Shown piece by piece: positions 34,657 through 41,835 of a stretch of DNA of 64,000 nucleotides. Each line of letters opens with the position of its first letter. The first letter of the stretch is position 1. Source of the DNA: Trebonia kvetii. Its GTDB lineage: Bacteria > Actinomycetota > Actinomycetes > Streptosporangiales > Streptosporangiaceae. A program made the translations under genes and the position numbers. Location: the NCBI RefSeq assembly GCF_007827045.1, contig NZ_RPFW01000002.1:744001-808000 (forward strand), written 5' to 3'. The notes under the pieces are model-generated. The model was not told where the DNA came from. It saw only the letters and a list, made by a program, of their open reading frames with translations, and made no database searches.

Positions 34657-35555
34657 GGCACATCAGCAAGACGCGGTTTCCTCGCTGCGAGCAGGACGAG
34701 CGCGCCGCCGGCCGCGACGAACAGCAGACCGGACCACTGCGGCGCGAGCGGCTTGCTCCCCGCCTGGAGCAGCGCGGTGATGAGCGCGGCAGGGACGAGC
34801 AGCGCGGTCACGTCGATGGCCCTGGCCCTGGCGAGAGCCGCGTACCAGGTGGCGACGTAGGCGGCGAGGATCAGCCCGGTGGCGATCGCCCACGACCACT
34901 GGTGCCAGCCGATCGCGGCAAGCGTGCTCCACGGTGTGGTCGCCAGCGCGTAACCGACGAGGATGACGGCGCCGCCGCCCATCCTGGCCGTCGCGACGGT
35001 CAGCGCGGACAGCCCCGTGAGCAGTTTTCTCGCGATCACGGTCTCCACCGCCCACAGCAGCGTGGCGGCGAGGATCATCGCCTCGCCGGAACCGGGGCGG
35101 ATGCCGCCGACCCCGCCGCCGAGGAACGCCAGTCCCAGCATCAGGGCGGCGATCGCTGCCACGTGCCAGGCGCTGACCCGCTCGCGCAGCAGTGGGACGG
35201 CCAGCAGCGCTACCCAGATCACGAGCGTCTTCTGGATGAACGCCGCGTCGGGGGACGCGACCCTGGCAAGGCCTTCGAAGAACAGGATGAACGGGACGCT
35301 GCCGCCGACGACCGCGACGGCGGCAAGGCCCGCCCACTGGGCCGGCCGGCGCGGGCGGGTGAAACCCTCACGCGGCAGCCGCCGGCCGGCGACGGCGAGC
35401 GCTGCGGCAAGAACGACGGCCGCCACGAGGTTCTTCGCCGTGGTGTAGACGGTCGGGCTGCCGAACGCGCGCACCCCGTAGGAGTTGGTGTACACGGCGA
35501 ATCCGCTGATGACGGCGGCGGCCAGGGCAAGGGTGTAACCGAGGCGAGTTCTCAT
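34653..35555 (-). CDS. EamA/DMT-family ten-helix transporter
   Basis: 300 residues with ten hydrophobic helices in two repeats (first begins GYTLALAAAVISGFAVYTN, second near AMILAATLLWAVETVIARKLL). EamA proteins move metabolites or amino acids; some act on nickel or cobalt. Its position directly between hypC (ATGA overlap) and the DUF6390 gene invites the idea of a metal or cofactor transporter for hydrogenase assembly, which is only inference. Confidence 0.82.
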   Translation of the reverse strand: MRTRLGYTLALAAAVISGFAVYTNSYGVRAFGSPTVYTTAKNLVAAVVLAAALAVAGRRLPREGFTRPRRPAQWAGLAAVAVVGGSVPFILFFEGLARVASPDAAFIQKTLVIWVALLAVPLLRERVSAWHVAAIAALMLGLAFLGGGVGGIRPGSGEAMILAATLLWAVETVIARKLLTGLSALTVATARMGGGAVILVGYALATTPWSTLAAIGWHQWSWAIATGLILAAYVATWYAALARARAIDVTALLVPAALITALLQAGSKPLAPQWSGLLFVAAGGALVLLAARKPRLADVP

Positions 35556-35755
35556 GGCTGTTCCTGTTCATCATCTTCCTCGTCGAGGATCTGGAGCGCA
35601 TAGCCGCAGTGAACGAGAACGGTCCGGCCGACGCTGGCTTCCGGGCAGGTCAGCAGGCACGCGGATACCGATCCCTGGTCCGTGCTGACGAGCGCCATGG
35701 GCAGACCGTCCTCGTCGCGGACCTCGGTGATAACGCCAACGGTCCCCAGGCACAC
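35552..35755 (-). CDS. hypC: Hydrogenase assembly chaperone HypC/HupF
   Basis: 67 residues from GTG 35753-35755. HypC proteins work through a cysteine at position 2, exposed when Met is removed; starting at this GTG gives MCLGTVGVITEV, which meets that rule. The GTG three codons earlier (35762-35764) overlaps the protease stop as GTGA but would give MTTVCLG, burying the cysteine. The rest (VSACLLTCPEASVGRTVLVHCGYALQIL) is typical of HypC, ending in an acidic tail. It delivers the Fe(CN)2CO centre with HypD to the large subunit. No hypA, B, D, E or F is in the window. Confidence 0.82.
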   Translation of the reverse strand: MCLGTVGVITEVRDEDGLPMALVSTDQGSVSACLLTCPEASVGRTVLVHCGYALQILDEEDDEQEQP

Positions 35756-35760
35756 CGTCG

Positions 35761-36210
35761 TCACCTGCCTTCCGTAAGCTCGCCAAGGATCTGCCCGGCG
35801 ACGCTCCGCACCGCGACTTCCGCCTCTGGTGACAACGGTGCACCCAGCTCGTACCCGGCACCCTCGATGCCGAAGCCCGTCAGGCGGGCGGGCAGCCGGC
35901 CAAGCGCGCGAGCCAGCTCGATGACATCGGCGAGACTGAACAAGTGGGTACCGCGGTGGGAGAAGTCCCCGCCAAGCGGAACGGCGGCGTCGAAGCGGTA
36001 CACGCTGCCCGCCGCGCTCCCGGAGCAGATCGCGTCCACCACGTACACATCGGCGTCGCCGTCCCACGCGTCGAGCAGCGCGAGCTGGTCGCCGCCCAAC
36101 TCGATAACGGCGATGTCTGCCGGGGCGGCGGCCCGGACCTCCCTGGCGACGACGAGGCCGACAGCGTCGTCGCCGCGGTCCGGGTTGCCAATCCCGATGA
36201 CGAGCGTCAT
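35761..36210 (-). CDS. Hydrogenase maturation endopeptidase (HycI/HyaD family)
   Basis: 149 residues. It starts MTLVIGIGNPDRGDDAVGLVV, with the nickel-sensing Asp/Glu region (RGDDAVG) of these proteases; VVDAICSG (about 65) and SHRGTHLFSLADVIELA (about 90) carry the second acidic and histidine ligands. It cleaves the large-subunit C-terminus after Ni insertion, and hydA (23168-24460) is the obvious substrate. ATG 36208-36210 follows AAGGTGAG and begins at the family edge; an in-frame GTG at 36228 is less likely. Confidence 0.88.
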   Translation of the reverse strand: MTLVIGIGNPDRGDDAVGLVVAREVRAAAPADIAVIELGGDQLALLDAWDGDADVYVVDAICSGSAAGSVYRFDAAVPLGGDFSHRGTHLFSLADVIELARALGRLPARLTGFGIEGAGYELGAPLSPEAEVAVRSVAGQILGELTEGR

Positions 36211-36277
36211 TTGCTCACCTTCCGTCACGGCGGGGTCTCCTGCTCCACGTCAACTGTCGCAGGTTCTACGGCTCTCT

Positions 36278-38968
36278 TCACCGGGTATCGCTGCCGCTTG
36301 CGGCGACCGCCGCGCGCCCCGCCTCGAGGCGGGCGACCGGGACGCGGAACGGCGAGCAGGACACGTTGTCCAGGCCCACTTCGTGGAAGAAGTGCACGGA
36401 ATCCGGGTCGCCGCCGTGCTCGCCGCAGACTCCGATCACGAGTCCCGGCCGGGCTGCCCGGCCCTTCCTTACCGCGAGTTCGATGAGTTGTCCGACGCCC
36501 TCGCGGTCGATCGTCTCGAACGGCGAGACGCTGAAGATGCCTAGCTGCAGGTACTTCGCAAAGAACGCGGCCTCGACGTCATCACGGGAGAAACCCCAGG
36601 TCATCTGGGTCAGGTCGTTCGTGCCGAAGGAGAAGAACTCGGCGCTGGCGGCGATCGAGTCAGCGGTCAGCGCCCCCCTGGGCACCTCGATCATCGTGCC
36701 GATGGGGATGTTCAGGTGAACGCCCGTCTCCGCCTCGACCTCCCTGAGCACCTTCTCCGTCAGCCCGCGGGCAACCTCCATCTCCTGGACGGCGGCCACG
36801 AGCGGGGTCTCGATCTCCGCTCGCGGATCCTTTCCCGCCCGCTTGAGCTGCGCTGAGGCGTGCGCGATCGCGCGAACCTGCATGCTGAACAGGCCCGGGA
36901 TGACCAGGTCGAGCCGGACCCCGCGCAGGCCGAGCATCGGGTTCTGCTCGTGCATCCTGCGGACCTCGCCGAGCACCCGCTTCTCCCTGGCGGTGGCCTT
37001 GTCACCCTCCAGAGCGACCCGGACCGACAGGTCCGTGAGGTCGGGGAGGAACTCGTGCAGTGGCGGGTCGATCGTGCGGATCGTCACCGGCAGGCCGTCC
37101 ATGGCCGTCAGGATCTCCGCGAAGTCGCCGGTCTGCAGAGTCTCGAGGGCGGCCAGCGCGCGCTGGCGGTCCGCATCGGTCTCGGCCAGGATGAGATCCT
37201 CGATCAGCTGGCGGCGCTCGCCCAGGAACATGTGCTCGGTGCGGACTAGGCCTATCCCTTCCGCGCCGAACCGGCGGGCCCGGGCGGCGTCCGGGCTGTT
37301 GTCCGCGTTGGCCAGCACGCCCAGCCGGCGCCTGGCGTCGGCGTGGGTCATGATCCGGCGCACCGCGCGGATGAGCTCGCCGTCCTCGCCGGAGCCCGGG
37401 CTCAGCTCTCCCTCGAAGTAGCGCACGACGGCGGAGGGGACGACTGCCACCTCGCCCAGGTAGACCTCACCGCTGGTGCCGTCAATGGAAATCACGTCGC
37501 CCTCGGCGATCGTGATGCCGCCTGGTGCGGTGAACTTCCTGGCCGCGATGTCCACGTCGAGCTGCTCGGCGCCGCAGACGCAGGGCTTGCCCATGCCGCG
37601 GGCGACGACGGCCGCGTGGCTGGTCTTGCCGCCCCGGCTAGTCAGCACGCCCTTGGCGGCGATCATGCCGTTCAGGTCGTCCGGGTTGGTCTCGCGGCGG
37701 ACCAAGATGGCCGCCTCTCCCGCCGCCGCGAGCTCGACCGCGCGGGCGGAGTCGAAGACGGCGTGGCCCACGGCCGCGCCGGGCGACGCGCTCACGCCGA
37801 CGGTGATCCTGGCGACGTTGGCACTGGTGTCGAAGGTGGGGAACATGAGCCGGACAAGCTCGGCCCCGGTGACCCGGGTGAGCGCCTCGTCCATGTCGAT
37901 GAGGCCCTCGTCCGCCAGCTCGGCGGCGATCCGGAACGCCGCCGCCGCGGTCCGCTTGCCGACCCGCGTCTGCAGCATCCAGAGCTTGCCGCGCTCGATC
38001 GTGAACTCGATGTCGCACAGGTCCCGGTAGTGGCCCTCCAGGGTGGCCATGATCGACATCAACTCGTCGTAGGACGCCTTGTCCAGGTGCTCCAGGTCTT
38101 GCAACGGGACGGTGTTCCGGATGCCGGCCACGACGTCCTCGCCCTGCGCATTCTGCAGGTAGTCACCGTAGACGCCGCGCGCGCCGGTGCCCGGGTCGCG
38201 GGTGAACCCGACTCCGGTACCGGAGTCGTCGCCCAGGTTGCCGAAGACCATCGCGACCACGTTCACGGCCGTGCCGAGGTCGGCGGGGATGCGCTCCTGC
38301 CGCCGGTACAGCACGGCCCGGTCGGCGTTCCAGGAGTTGAACACAGCCCGGATCGCCAGGTCCAGCTGCTCGCGGGGGTCCTGCGGGAAGTCGCGTCCCG
38401 CCTGCTCCCGCACGATCTCCTTGTAGGAATGCGTCAGGTTCCGCAGGTCATCAGCGTCCAGGCCGGTGTCAGACGCCGCGCCGCGGGCCTTCTTCGCGCT
38501 GTCGAGCGCGTGCTCGAAGTGCTCGCCGCCGATCCCGAGTACGGTCTTGCCGAACATCTGGATCAGCCGGCGGTAGGAGTCCCACGCGAACCGGTCGTCG
38601 CCTGCCTGCTTCGCAAGCCCGCGCACCGAGTCGTCGGACAGGCCGATGTTGAGGATGGTGTCCATCATGCCGGGCATCGAGAACTTCGACCCGGACCGGA
38701 CACTGACGAGCAGCGGGTCGGCCGGGTCACCGAGGACACGGCCTATCGCCTTCTCGATGACGGCGAGGTGGCTGGTGACCTCCGCGTCGAGCCCGTCCGG
38801 CGTCGTGCCGTGCCGCAGGTAGTGCCGGCACGCGTCCGTTGTGATGGTGAAGCCGGGCGGCACCGGAAGCCCCAGGTTCGTCATCTCGGCGAGGTTGGCC
38901 CCCTTGCCCCCGAGAAGGTCCTTGAGATCCTTGTTGCCCTCGGCGAAGTCATACACAAACTTTTGCAC
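36278..38968 (-). CDS. ppdK: Pyruvate, phosphate dikinase
   Basis: 896 residues. Nucleotide-binding domain from residue 1 (KDLLGGKGANLAEMTNLGLPVPPGF), phospho-histidine in GGKTSHAAVVARGMGKPCVCG (about 450), PEP/pyruvate barrel with GIGLVRTEHMF, GTMIEVPRGAL and catalytic Cys in GVCGEHGGDP (about 847). It interconverts PEP + AMP + PPi and pyruvate + ATP + Pi. Next to PFOR and GAPDH genes it may run glycolytically, conserving the energy of PPi. GTG 38966-38968 has AGGGAGC with 5-bp spacing and gives a family-standard N-terminus (QKFVYDFAEGN); the longer frame to 39064 is not supported. Confidence 0.95.
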   Translation of the reverse strand: MQKFVYDFAEGNKDLKDLLGGKGANLAEMTNLGLPVPPGFTITTDACRHYLRHGTTPDGLDAEVTSHLAVIEKAIGRVLGDPADPLLVSVRSGSKFSMPGMMDTILNIGLSDDSVRGLAKQAGDDRFAWDSYRRLIQMFGKTVLGIGGEHFEHALDSAKKARGAASDTGLDADDLRNLTHSYKEIVREQAGRDFPQDPREQLDLAIRAVFNSWNADRAVLYRRQERIPADLGTAVNVVAMVFGNLGDDSGTGVGFTRDPGTGARGVYGDYLQNAQGEDVVAGIRNTVPLQDLEHLDKASYDELMSIMATLEGHYRDLCDIEFTIERGKLWMLQTRVGKRTAAAAFRIAAELADEGLIDMDEALTRVTGAELVRLMFPTFDTSANVARITVGVSASPGAAVGHAVFDSARAVELAAAGEAAILVRRETNPDDLNGMIAAKGVLTSRGGKTSHAAVVARGMGKPCVCGAEQLDVDIAARKFTAPGGITIAEGDVISIDGTSGEVYLGEVAVVPSAVVRYFEGELSPGSGEDGELIRAVRRIMTHADARRRLGVLANADNSPDAARARRFGAEGIGLVRTEHMFLGERRQLIEDLILAETDADRQRALAALETLQTGDFAEILTAMDGLPVTIRTIDPPLHEFLPDLTDLSVRVALEGDKATAREKRVLGEVRRMHEQNPMLGLRGVRLDLVIPGLFSMQVRAIAHASAQLKRAGKDPRAEIETPLVAAVQEMEVARGLTEKVLREVEAETGVHLNIPIGTMIEVPRGALTADSIAASAEFFSFGTNDLTQMTWGFSRDDVEAAFFAKYLQLGIFSVSPFETIDREGVGQLIELAVRKGRAARPGLVIGVCGEHGGDPDSVHFFHEVGLDNVSCSPFRVPVARLEAGRAAVAASGSDTR

Positions 38969-39030
38969 TGCAAGCTCCCTTACCGCGGCCACGGGTGTGG
39001 CTTCAATCTCATTTTCGAACAGGCAGCGCG

Positions 39031-39066
39031 GGATGCTGGGGCCCCGCGGGGGGGCGGCCAGCATCC
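39031..39066 (-). other. Hairpin between hsp20 and ppdK
   Basis: GGATGCTGG (39031-39039) pairs with CCAGCATCC (39058-39066), with further C/G pairing inside the 18-base interior. It starts 10 bp downstream of the hsp20 stop and ends 62 bp before the ppdK start. It could attenuate read-through, so that ppdK receives a fraction of the hsp20 transcript. No independent ppdK promoter motif was recognised. Confidence 0.5.
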
Positions 39067-39076
39067 AGCGGCGCGA

Positions 39077-39502
39077 TCACTTCTTGGTCACCGTGACCGG
39101 AATCGCCTTCACGGCCTCCTGCCGCTCGCCCTTGATGGCGACCTTGATCGTCAGGATGCCGTCGGAATAGTCGGCGGTCGCGCTGTCGGCGTCCGCGCCC
39201 GGCGGGAGTTCAATGGTGCGGCTGAACGACCCGTAGCGGAACTCCGACCGGTGCTTGCCCTCGACCGATGCGGACCTGACCGCACGCAGCACGAGGTAGC
39301 CGGCTCCGGCAGAGACCTCAAGGTCCTTCTCCGGGTCGATCCCCGCCATTTCGGCACGGACCACGTACTGCCCGTCCTCGATGTAATCCTCGATCCTGAT
39401 GGCCTGGCCCAGGTAGGGCCTGAGTGTCAGGAAGGGCTCCTCGAACCAGTCGATGAGGTCCGGGACCATGGCCCGCGGATTCCTTCGCAGCACGATGCTC
39501 AT
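39077..39502 (-). CDS. Hsp20/alpha-crystallin small heat shock protein
   Basis: 141 residues, alpha-crystallin domain about 36-130: IRIEDYIEDGQYVVRAEMAG, LEVSAGAGYLVLRAVR, FRYGSFSRTIELPPGADAD and the C-terminal strand YSDGILTIKVAIK, with a terminal IPVTV anchor (I-x-V type). An ATP-independent holdase. It resembles HspX/Acr, the hallmark DosR-induced protein, in its N-terminal PDLIDWFEEPF segment. ATG 39500-39502 chosen because longer frames to 39881 lie over promoter DNA. Confidence 0.9.
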   Translation of the reverse strand: MSIVLRRNPRAMVPDLIDWFEEPFLTLRPYLGQAIRIEDYIEDGQYVVRAEMAGIDPEKDLEVSAGAGYLVLRAVRSASVEGKHRSEFRYGSFSRTIELPPGADADSATADYSDGILTIKVAIKGERQEAVKAIPVTVTKK

Positions 39503-39525
39503 CTCTCTGCGACCTTTCCGTGATG

Positions 39526-39548
39526 GGGCCCGGCCCGCTGCCGGGCCC
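39526..39548 (-). other. GC-rich hairpin in the hsp20 leader
   Basis: GGGCCCGGC (39526-39534) and GCCGGGCCC (39540-39548) form a perfect 9-bp stem with a 5-base loop, 23 bases upstream of the hsp20 ATG. In the mRNA it stands before the ribosome site and may stabilise the leader or affect translation. Confidence 0.5.
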
Positions 39549-39620
39549 TTGTTTCCCATCCCAGTGCCCAGGATCGCCTGACCGCCGCGGCGGCGGCAGG
39601 GCCGTTGCGCCCGGCAATGC

Positions 39621-39655
39621 GGGACCTCCGGCCCACGCGGGGGACGAAGGTCCCG
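39621..39655. promoter_or_regulatory. Paired DosR-like boxes in the hsp20/gap divergent promoter
   Basis: GGGACCTCCGGCCCA (39621-39635) and GGGACGAAGGTCCCG (39641-39655), exactly 20 bp apart start to start, two helical turns, as at strong DosR promoters. The second is almost a perfect palindrome. They lie 118 bp from the hsp20 ATG (minus) and 77 bp from the gap ATG (plus). Confidence 0.7.
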
Positions 39656-39732
39656 GCTGCTCGCGACCAATGCCGCTGGCGGCCCGCGGACGGCGGAACG
39701 AAGCTTCGGGTAAGGACAAGGAGGAAGCAGAG

Positions 39733-40734
39733 ATGGCAACGAGAGTTGGAATTAACGGATTCGGCCGCATCGGGCGCGCATTCGTGCGGCTCGCGATGGA
39801 GCGCACCGACCTGGAAGTCGTGGGAATCAATGACATCGCGGACGCGAGGACACTCGCGCACCTGCTCGAATTCGACTCCACCTATGGCCGGCTCGGCCAG
39901 AAGGTGGAATTGGACGACCACGCGCTGCTGGTCGGCGGCAGGCGCATCGCGGTATTCGCGGAGCGCGACCCGGCCACGATCGACTGGGGCGCGCTCGGCG
40001 CGGACATCGTGGTGGAGTCCACCGGCAAGTTCCGCAGCCGCGAGGCCGCGGCCGTCCACCTGAAGGGCGGAGCGCGCAAGGTGCTGATCTCCGCTCCGGG
40101 GAAGGGCGCCGACCTCACGGTCGTGCTGGGCGTCAACCAGCGCGCCTACGACCCGCTTGTGCACCACGTGATCTCCAACGCGTCCTGCACCACGAACTGC
40201 GTGGCACCCATGGTCAAGGTGCTCCACGACGCGTTTGGCGTGGAGCGCGGGTTCATGACCACGATCCACGCGTACACCGGGGACCAGATGCTGCTCGACG
40301 GTCCGCACAAGGACCTGCGGCGCGCCCGGTCGGCGGCGGCGAACATCGTGCCGACCACGACCGGCGCGGCCCGCGCGACCGGTGAGGTCATTCCCGCGCT
40401 CGCCGGGAAGCTTGACGGGGTGGCGGTCCGCGTCCCGGTGGAGGACGGGTCACTCACCGACCTGGCCGTCGTGGTCAGCACCCCGGTAACCGCGCTCGCG
40501 GTGAACGAGGCGTTCGCCGCGGCGGCCGCCGGGCCGCTCGCGGGCATCGTTCGCTACAGCACCGATCCGATCGTGTCCCGCGACATCATCGGCGACGCGG
40601 CGTCCTGCGTGTTCGACTCGCCGCTGACTCAGGCCGCGGGCACCCTGGTGAAGGTCTTCGGCTGGTACGACAACGAATGGGGCTACACCTCCCGCCTCGC
40701 CGACCTGGCCGTCCTCGTGGGCAGCCAGCTGTAG
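39733..40734 (+). CDS. gap: Glyceraldehyde-3-phosphate dehydrogenase
   Basis: 333 residues. NAD-binding VGINGFGRIGRAFVRLA, catalytic SNASCTTNCVAPMVKVLHD (Cys about 150), TTIHAYTGDQ (His about 177) and the C-terminal GWYDNEWGYTSRLADL. Oxidises glyceraldehyde-3-phosphate with NAD. Its control by the hsp20/gap boxes suggests a hypoxia isozyme; the housekeeping gap-pgk-tpi cluster is not here. AAGGAGG lies 8 bp before ATG 39733; the open frame upstream to 39520 is promoter DNA. Likely co-transcribed with the tandem USP gene (30-bp gap). Confidence 0.94.
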   Translation: MATRVGINGFGRIGRAFVRLAMERTDLEVVGINDIADARTLAHLLEFDSTYGRLGQKVELDDHALLVGGRRIAVFAERDPATIDWGALGADIVVESTGKFRSREAAAVHLKGGARKVLISAPGKGADLTVVLGVNQRAYDPLVHHVISNASCTTNCVAPMVKVLHDAFGVERGFMTTIHAYTGDQMLLDGPHKDLRRARSAAANIVPTTTGAARATGEVIPALAGKLDGVAVRVPVEDGSLTDLAVVVSTPVTALAVNEAFAAAAAGPLAGIVRYSTDPIVSRDIIGDAASCVFDSPLTQAAGTLVKVFGWYDNEWGYTSRLADLAVLVGSQL

Positions 40735-40764
40735 CAGAAACCCGGCATGGCAAGGAGGCAAGCC

Positions 40765-41604
40765 ATGGCTACGATGCCTGTAGTCGCAGGCGTAGACGGA
40801 TCAGAGGAGTCGCTGCGCGCCGTGGAATGGGCCGCCTGTGAGGCACGACGGCATGGGGCGCCGCTGCGCCTGGTGTCGGCCGCCGCCATGCCGCCGCGGA
40901 TGCACGCGCACGGCGGCATGCCGCAGACGGTGGCCGATGAACTGTACGGCGAATCCGTCCGGGCGCTCAGCGAGGCGGTCACCCGCGCGGAAGAAGTCAC
41001 CTCGCGGCTGCTCATCGACACCAGCCCGCTGGCCGGGGCGCCCGCACTCGCGGTCACGGTAAGCGGCTCGGGAGCGCTCATGCTCGTGGTGGGCGCGCGC
41101 GGCGCCGGAGGGTTCGCGGCGATGCTGCTCGGCTCCGTCAGCAGGTACGCGGCCATGCATGCCACCTGCCCGCTCGTCGTGGTGCGCGAGGAGACGAGCG
41201 CGGTGCACGGCGAGATCGTCGTCGGCATCGGCGACCCGCTGGACACCGGCGCGACGCTGGCCTTCGCGTTCGACGAGGCCAACCTGCGCGGTGCGACCCT
41301 GGTCGCCGTGCACTCCTGGAACCGGTTCACCTCCGCCGGCTGGCGGCCCGCCGATGCCGAGCACGTCGCGGCGGAGGCGGGCAAGAGCCTCACCGAGTCG
41401 CTGGCGCCATGGCGGGACAAGTATCCCGACGTGCCCGTCAGGTGCGACGTGGTGCACGACCACCCCGGCCACGTGCTCGCGAGCTACACCGGGCGCGCGG
41501 ATCTCGTGGTGATCGGCAGGCACGGCTCGGCCGTCGGCGGCATCCAGCATGCGCTGCTCAGCCACGCGCACGGGCCCGTCGCCATCGTTCCACGTCAGTC
41601 CTGA
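40765..41604 (+). CDS. Tandem-domain universal stress protein
   Basis: 279 residues, two UspA domains (about 1-135 and 145-279). The first has VVAGVDGSEESLRAVEWA and the ATP loop VVGARGAGGFAAMLLGSVS; the second has IVVGIGDPLDTGATLAFAF and VVIGRHGSAVGGIQHALLSHA. Mycobacterial DosR-induced USPs share this two-domain design. ATG 40765 follows AGGAGG with 6-bp spacing. A terminator follows directly. Confidence 0.9.
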   Translation: MATMPVVAGVDGSEESLRAVEWAACEARRHGAPLRLVSAAAMPPRMHAHGGMPQTVADELYGESVRALSEAVTRAEEVTSRLLIDTSPLAGAPALAVTVSGSGALMLVVGARGAGGFAAMLLGSVSRYAAMHATCPLVVVREETSAVHGEIVVGIGDPLDTGATLAFAFDEANLRGATLVAVHSWNRFTSAGWRPADAEHVAAEAGKSLTESLAPWRDKYPDVPVRCDVVHDHPGHVLASYTGRADLVVIGRHGSAVGGIQHALLSHAHGPVAIVPRQS

Positions 41605-41613
41605 CATCGCGAA

Positions 41614-41644
41614 AAACGCCCGCGGCCTGCGGCCGCGGGCGTTT
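41614..41644 (+). terminator. Intrinsic terminator of the gap-usp operon
   Basis: AAACGCCCGCGGCC (41614-41627), loop TGC, then the exact reverse complement (41631-41644) ending in GTTT: a 14-bp GC-rich stem flanked by A and T tracts, 10 bp after the USP stop. Confidence 0.85.
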
Positions 41645-41835
41645 CGCTTGCCAGGTACGGCTCGAGCACGATGCGCGCCTTGGCCTTGCCGTGCAGGCCC
41701 GAGGCCTTCGCCAGCTGGCGGTCAGGGCCAGACATCACCCGGTCAGATGCCCTACGTCCCAGTATCGTCCCGTCTTCCGGGCTGCGGCGGGCGTCAGTAA
41801 CCTGATGAAGGACCACCGCTGAGGAGGAGCCGTGG

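Noticed and set aside
37343..39523. 726-codon open frame on the plus strand
   Set aside because: Antisense to ppdK and hsp20, both clear by motif.
41747..41760. Box-like site upstream of the DosS-type kinase
   Set aside because: Right arm poor; not listed as a feature although autoregulation would be reasonable.
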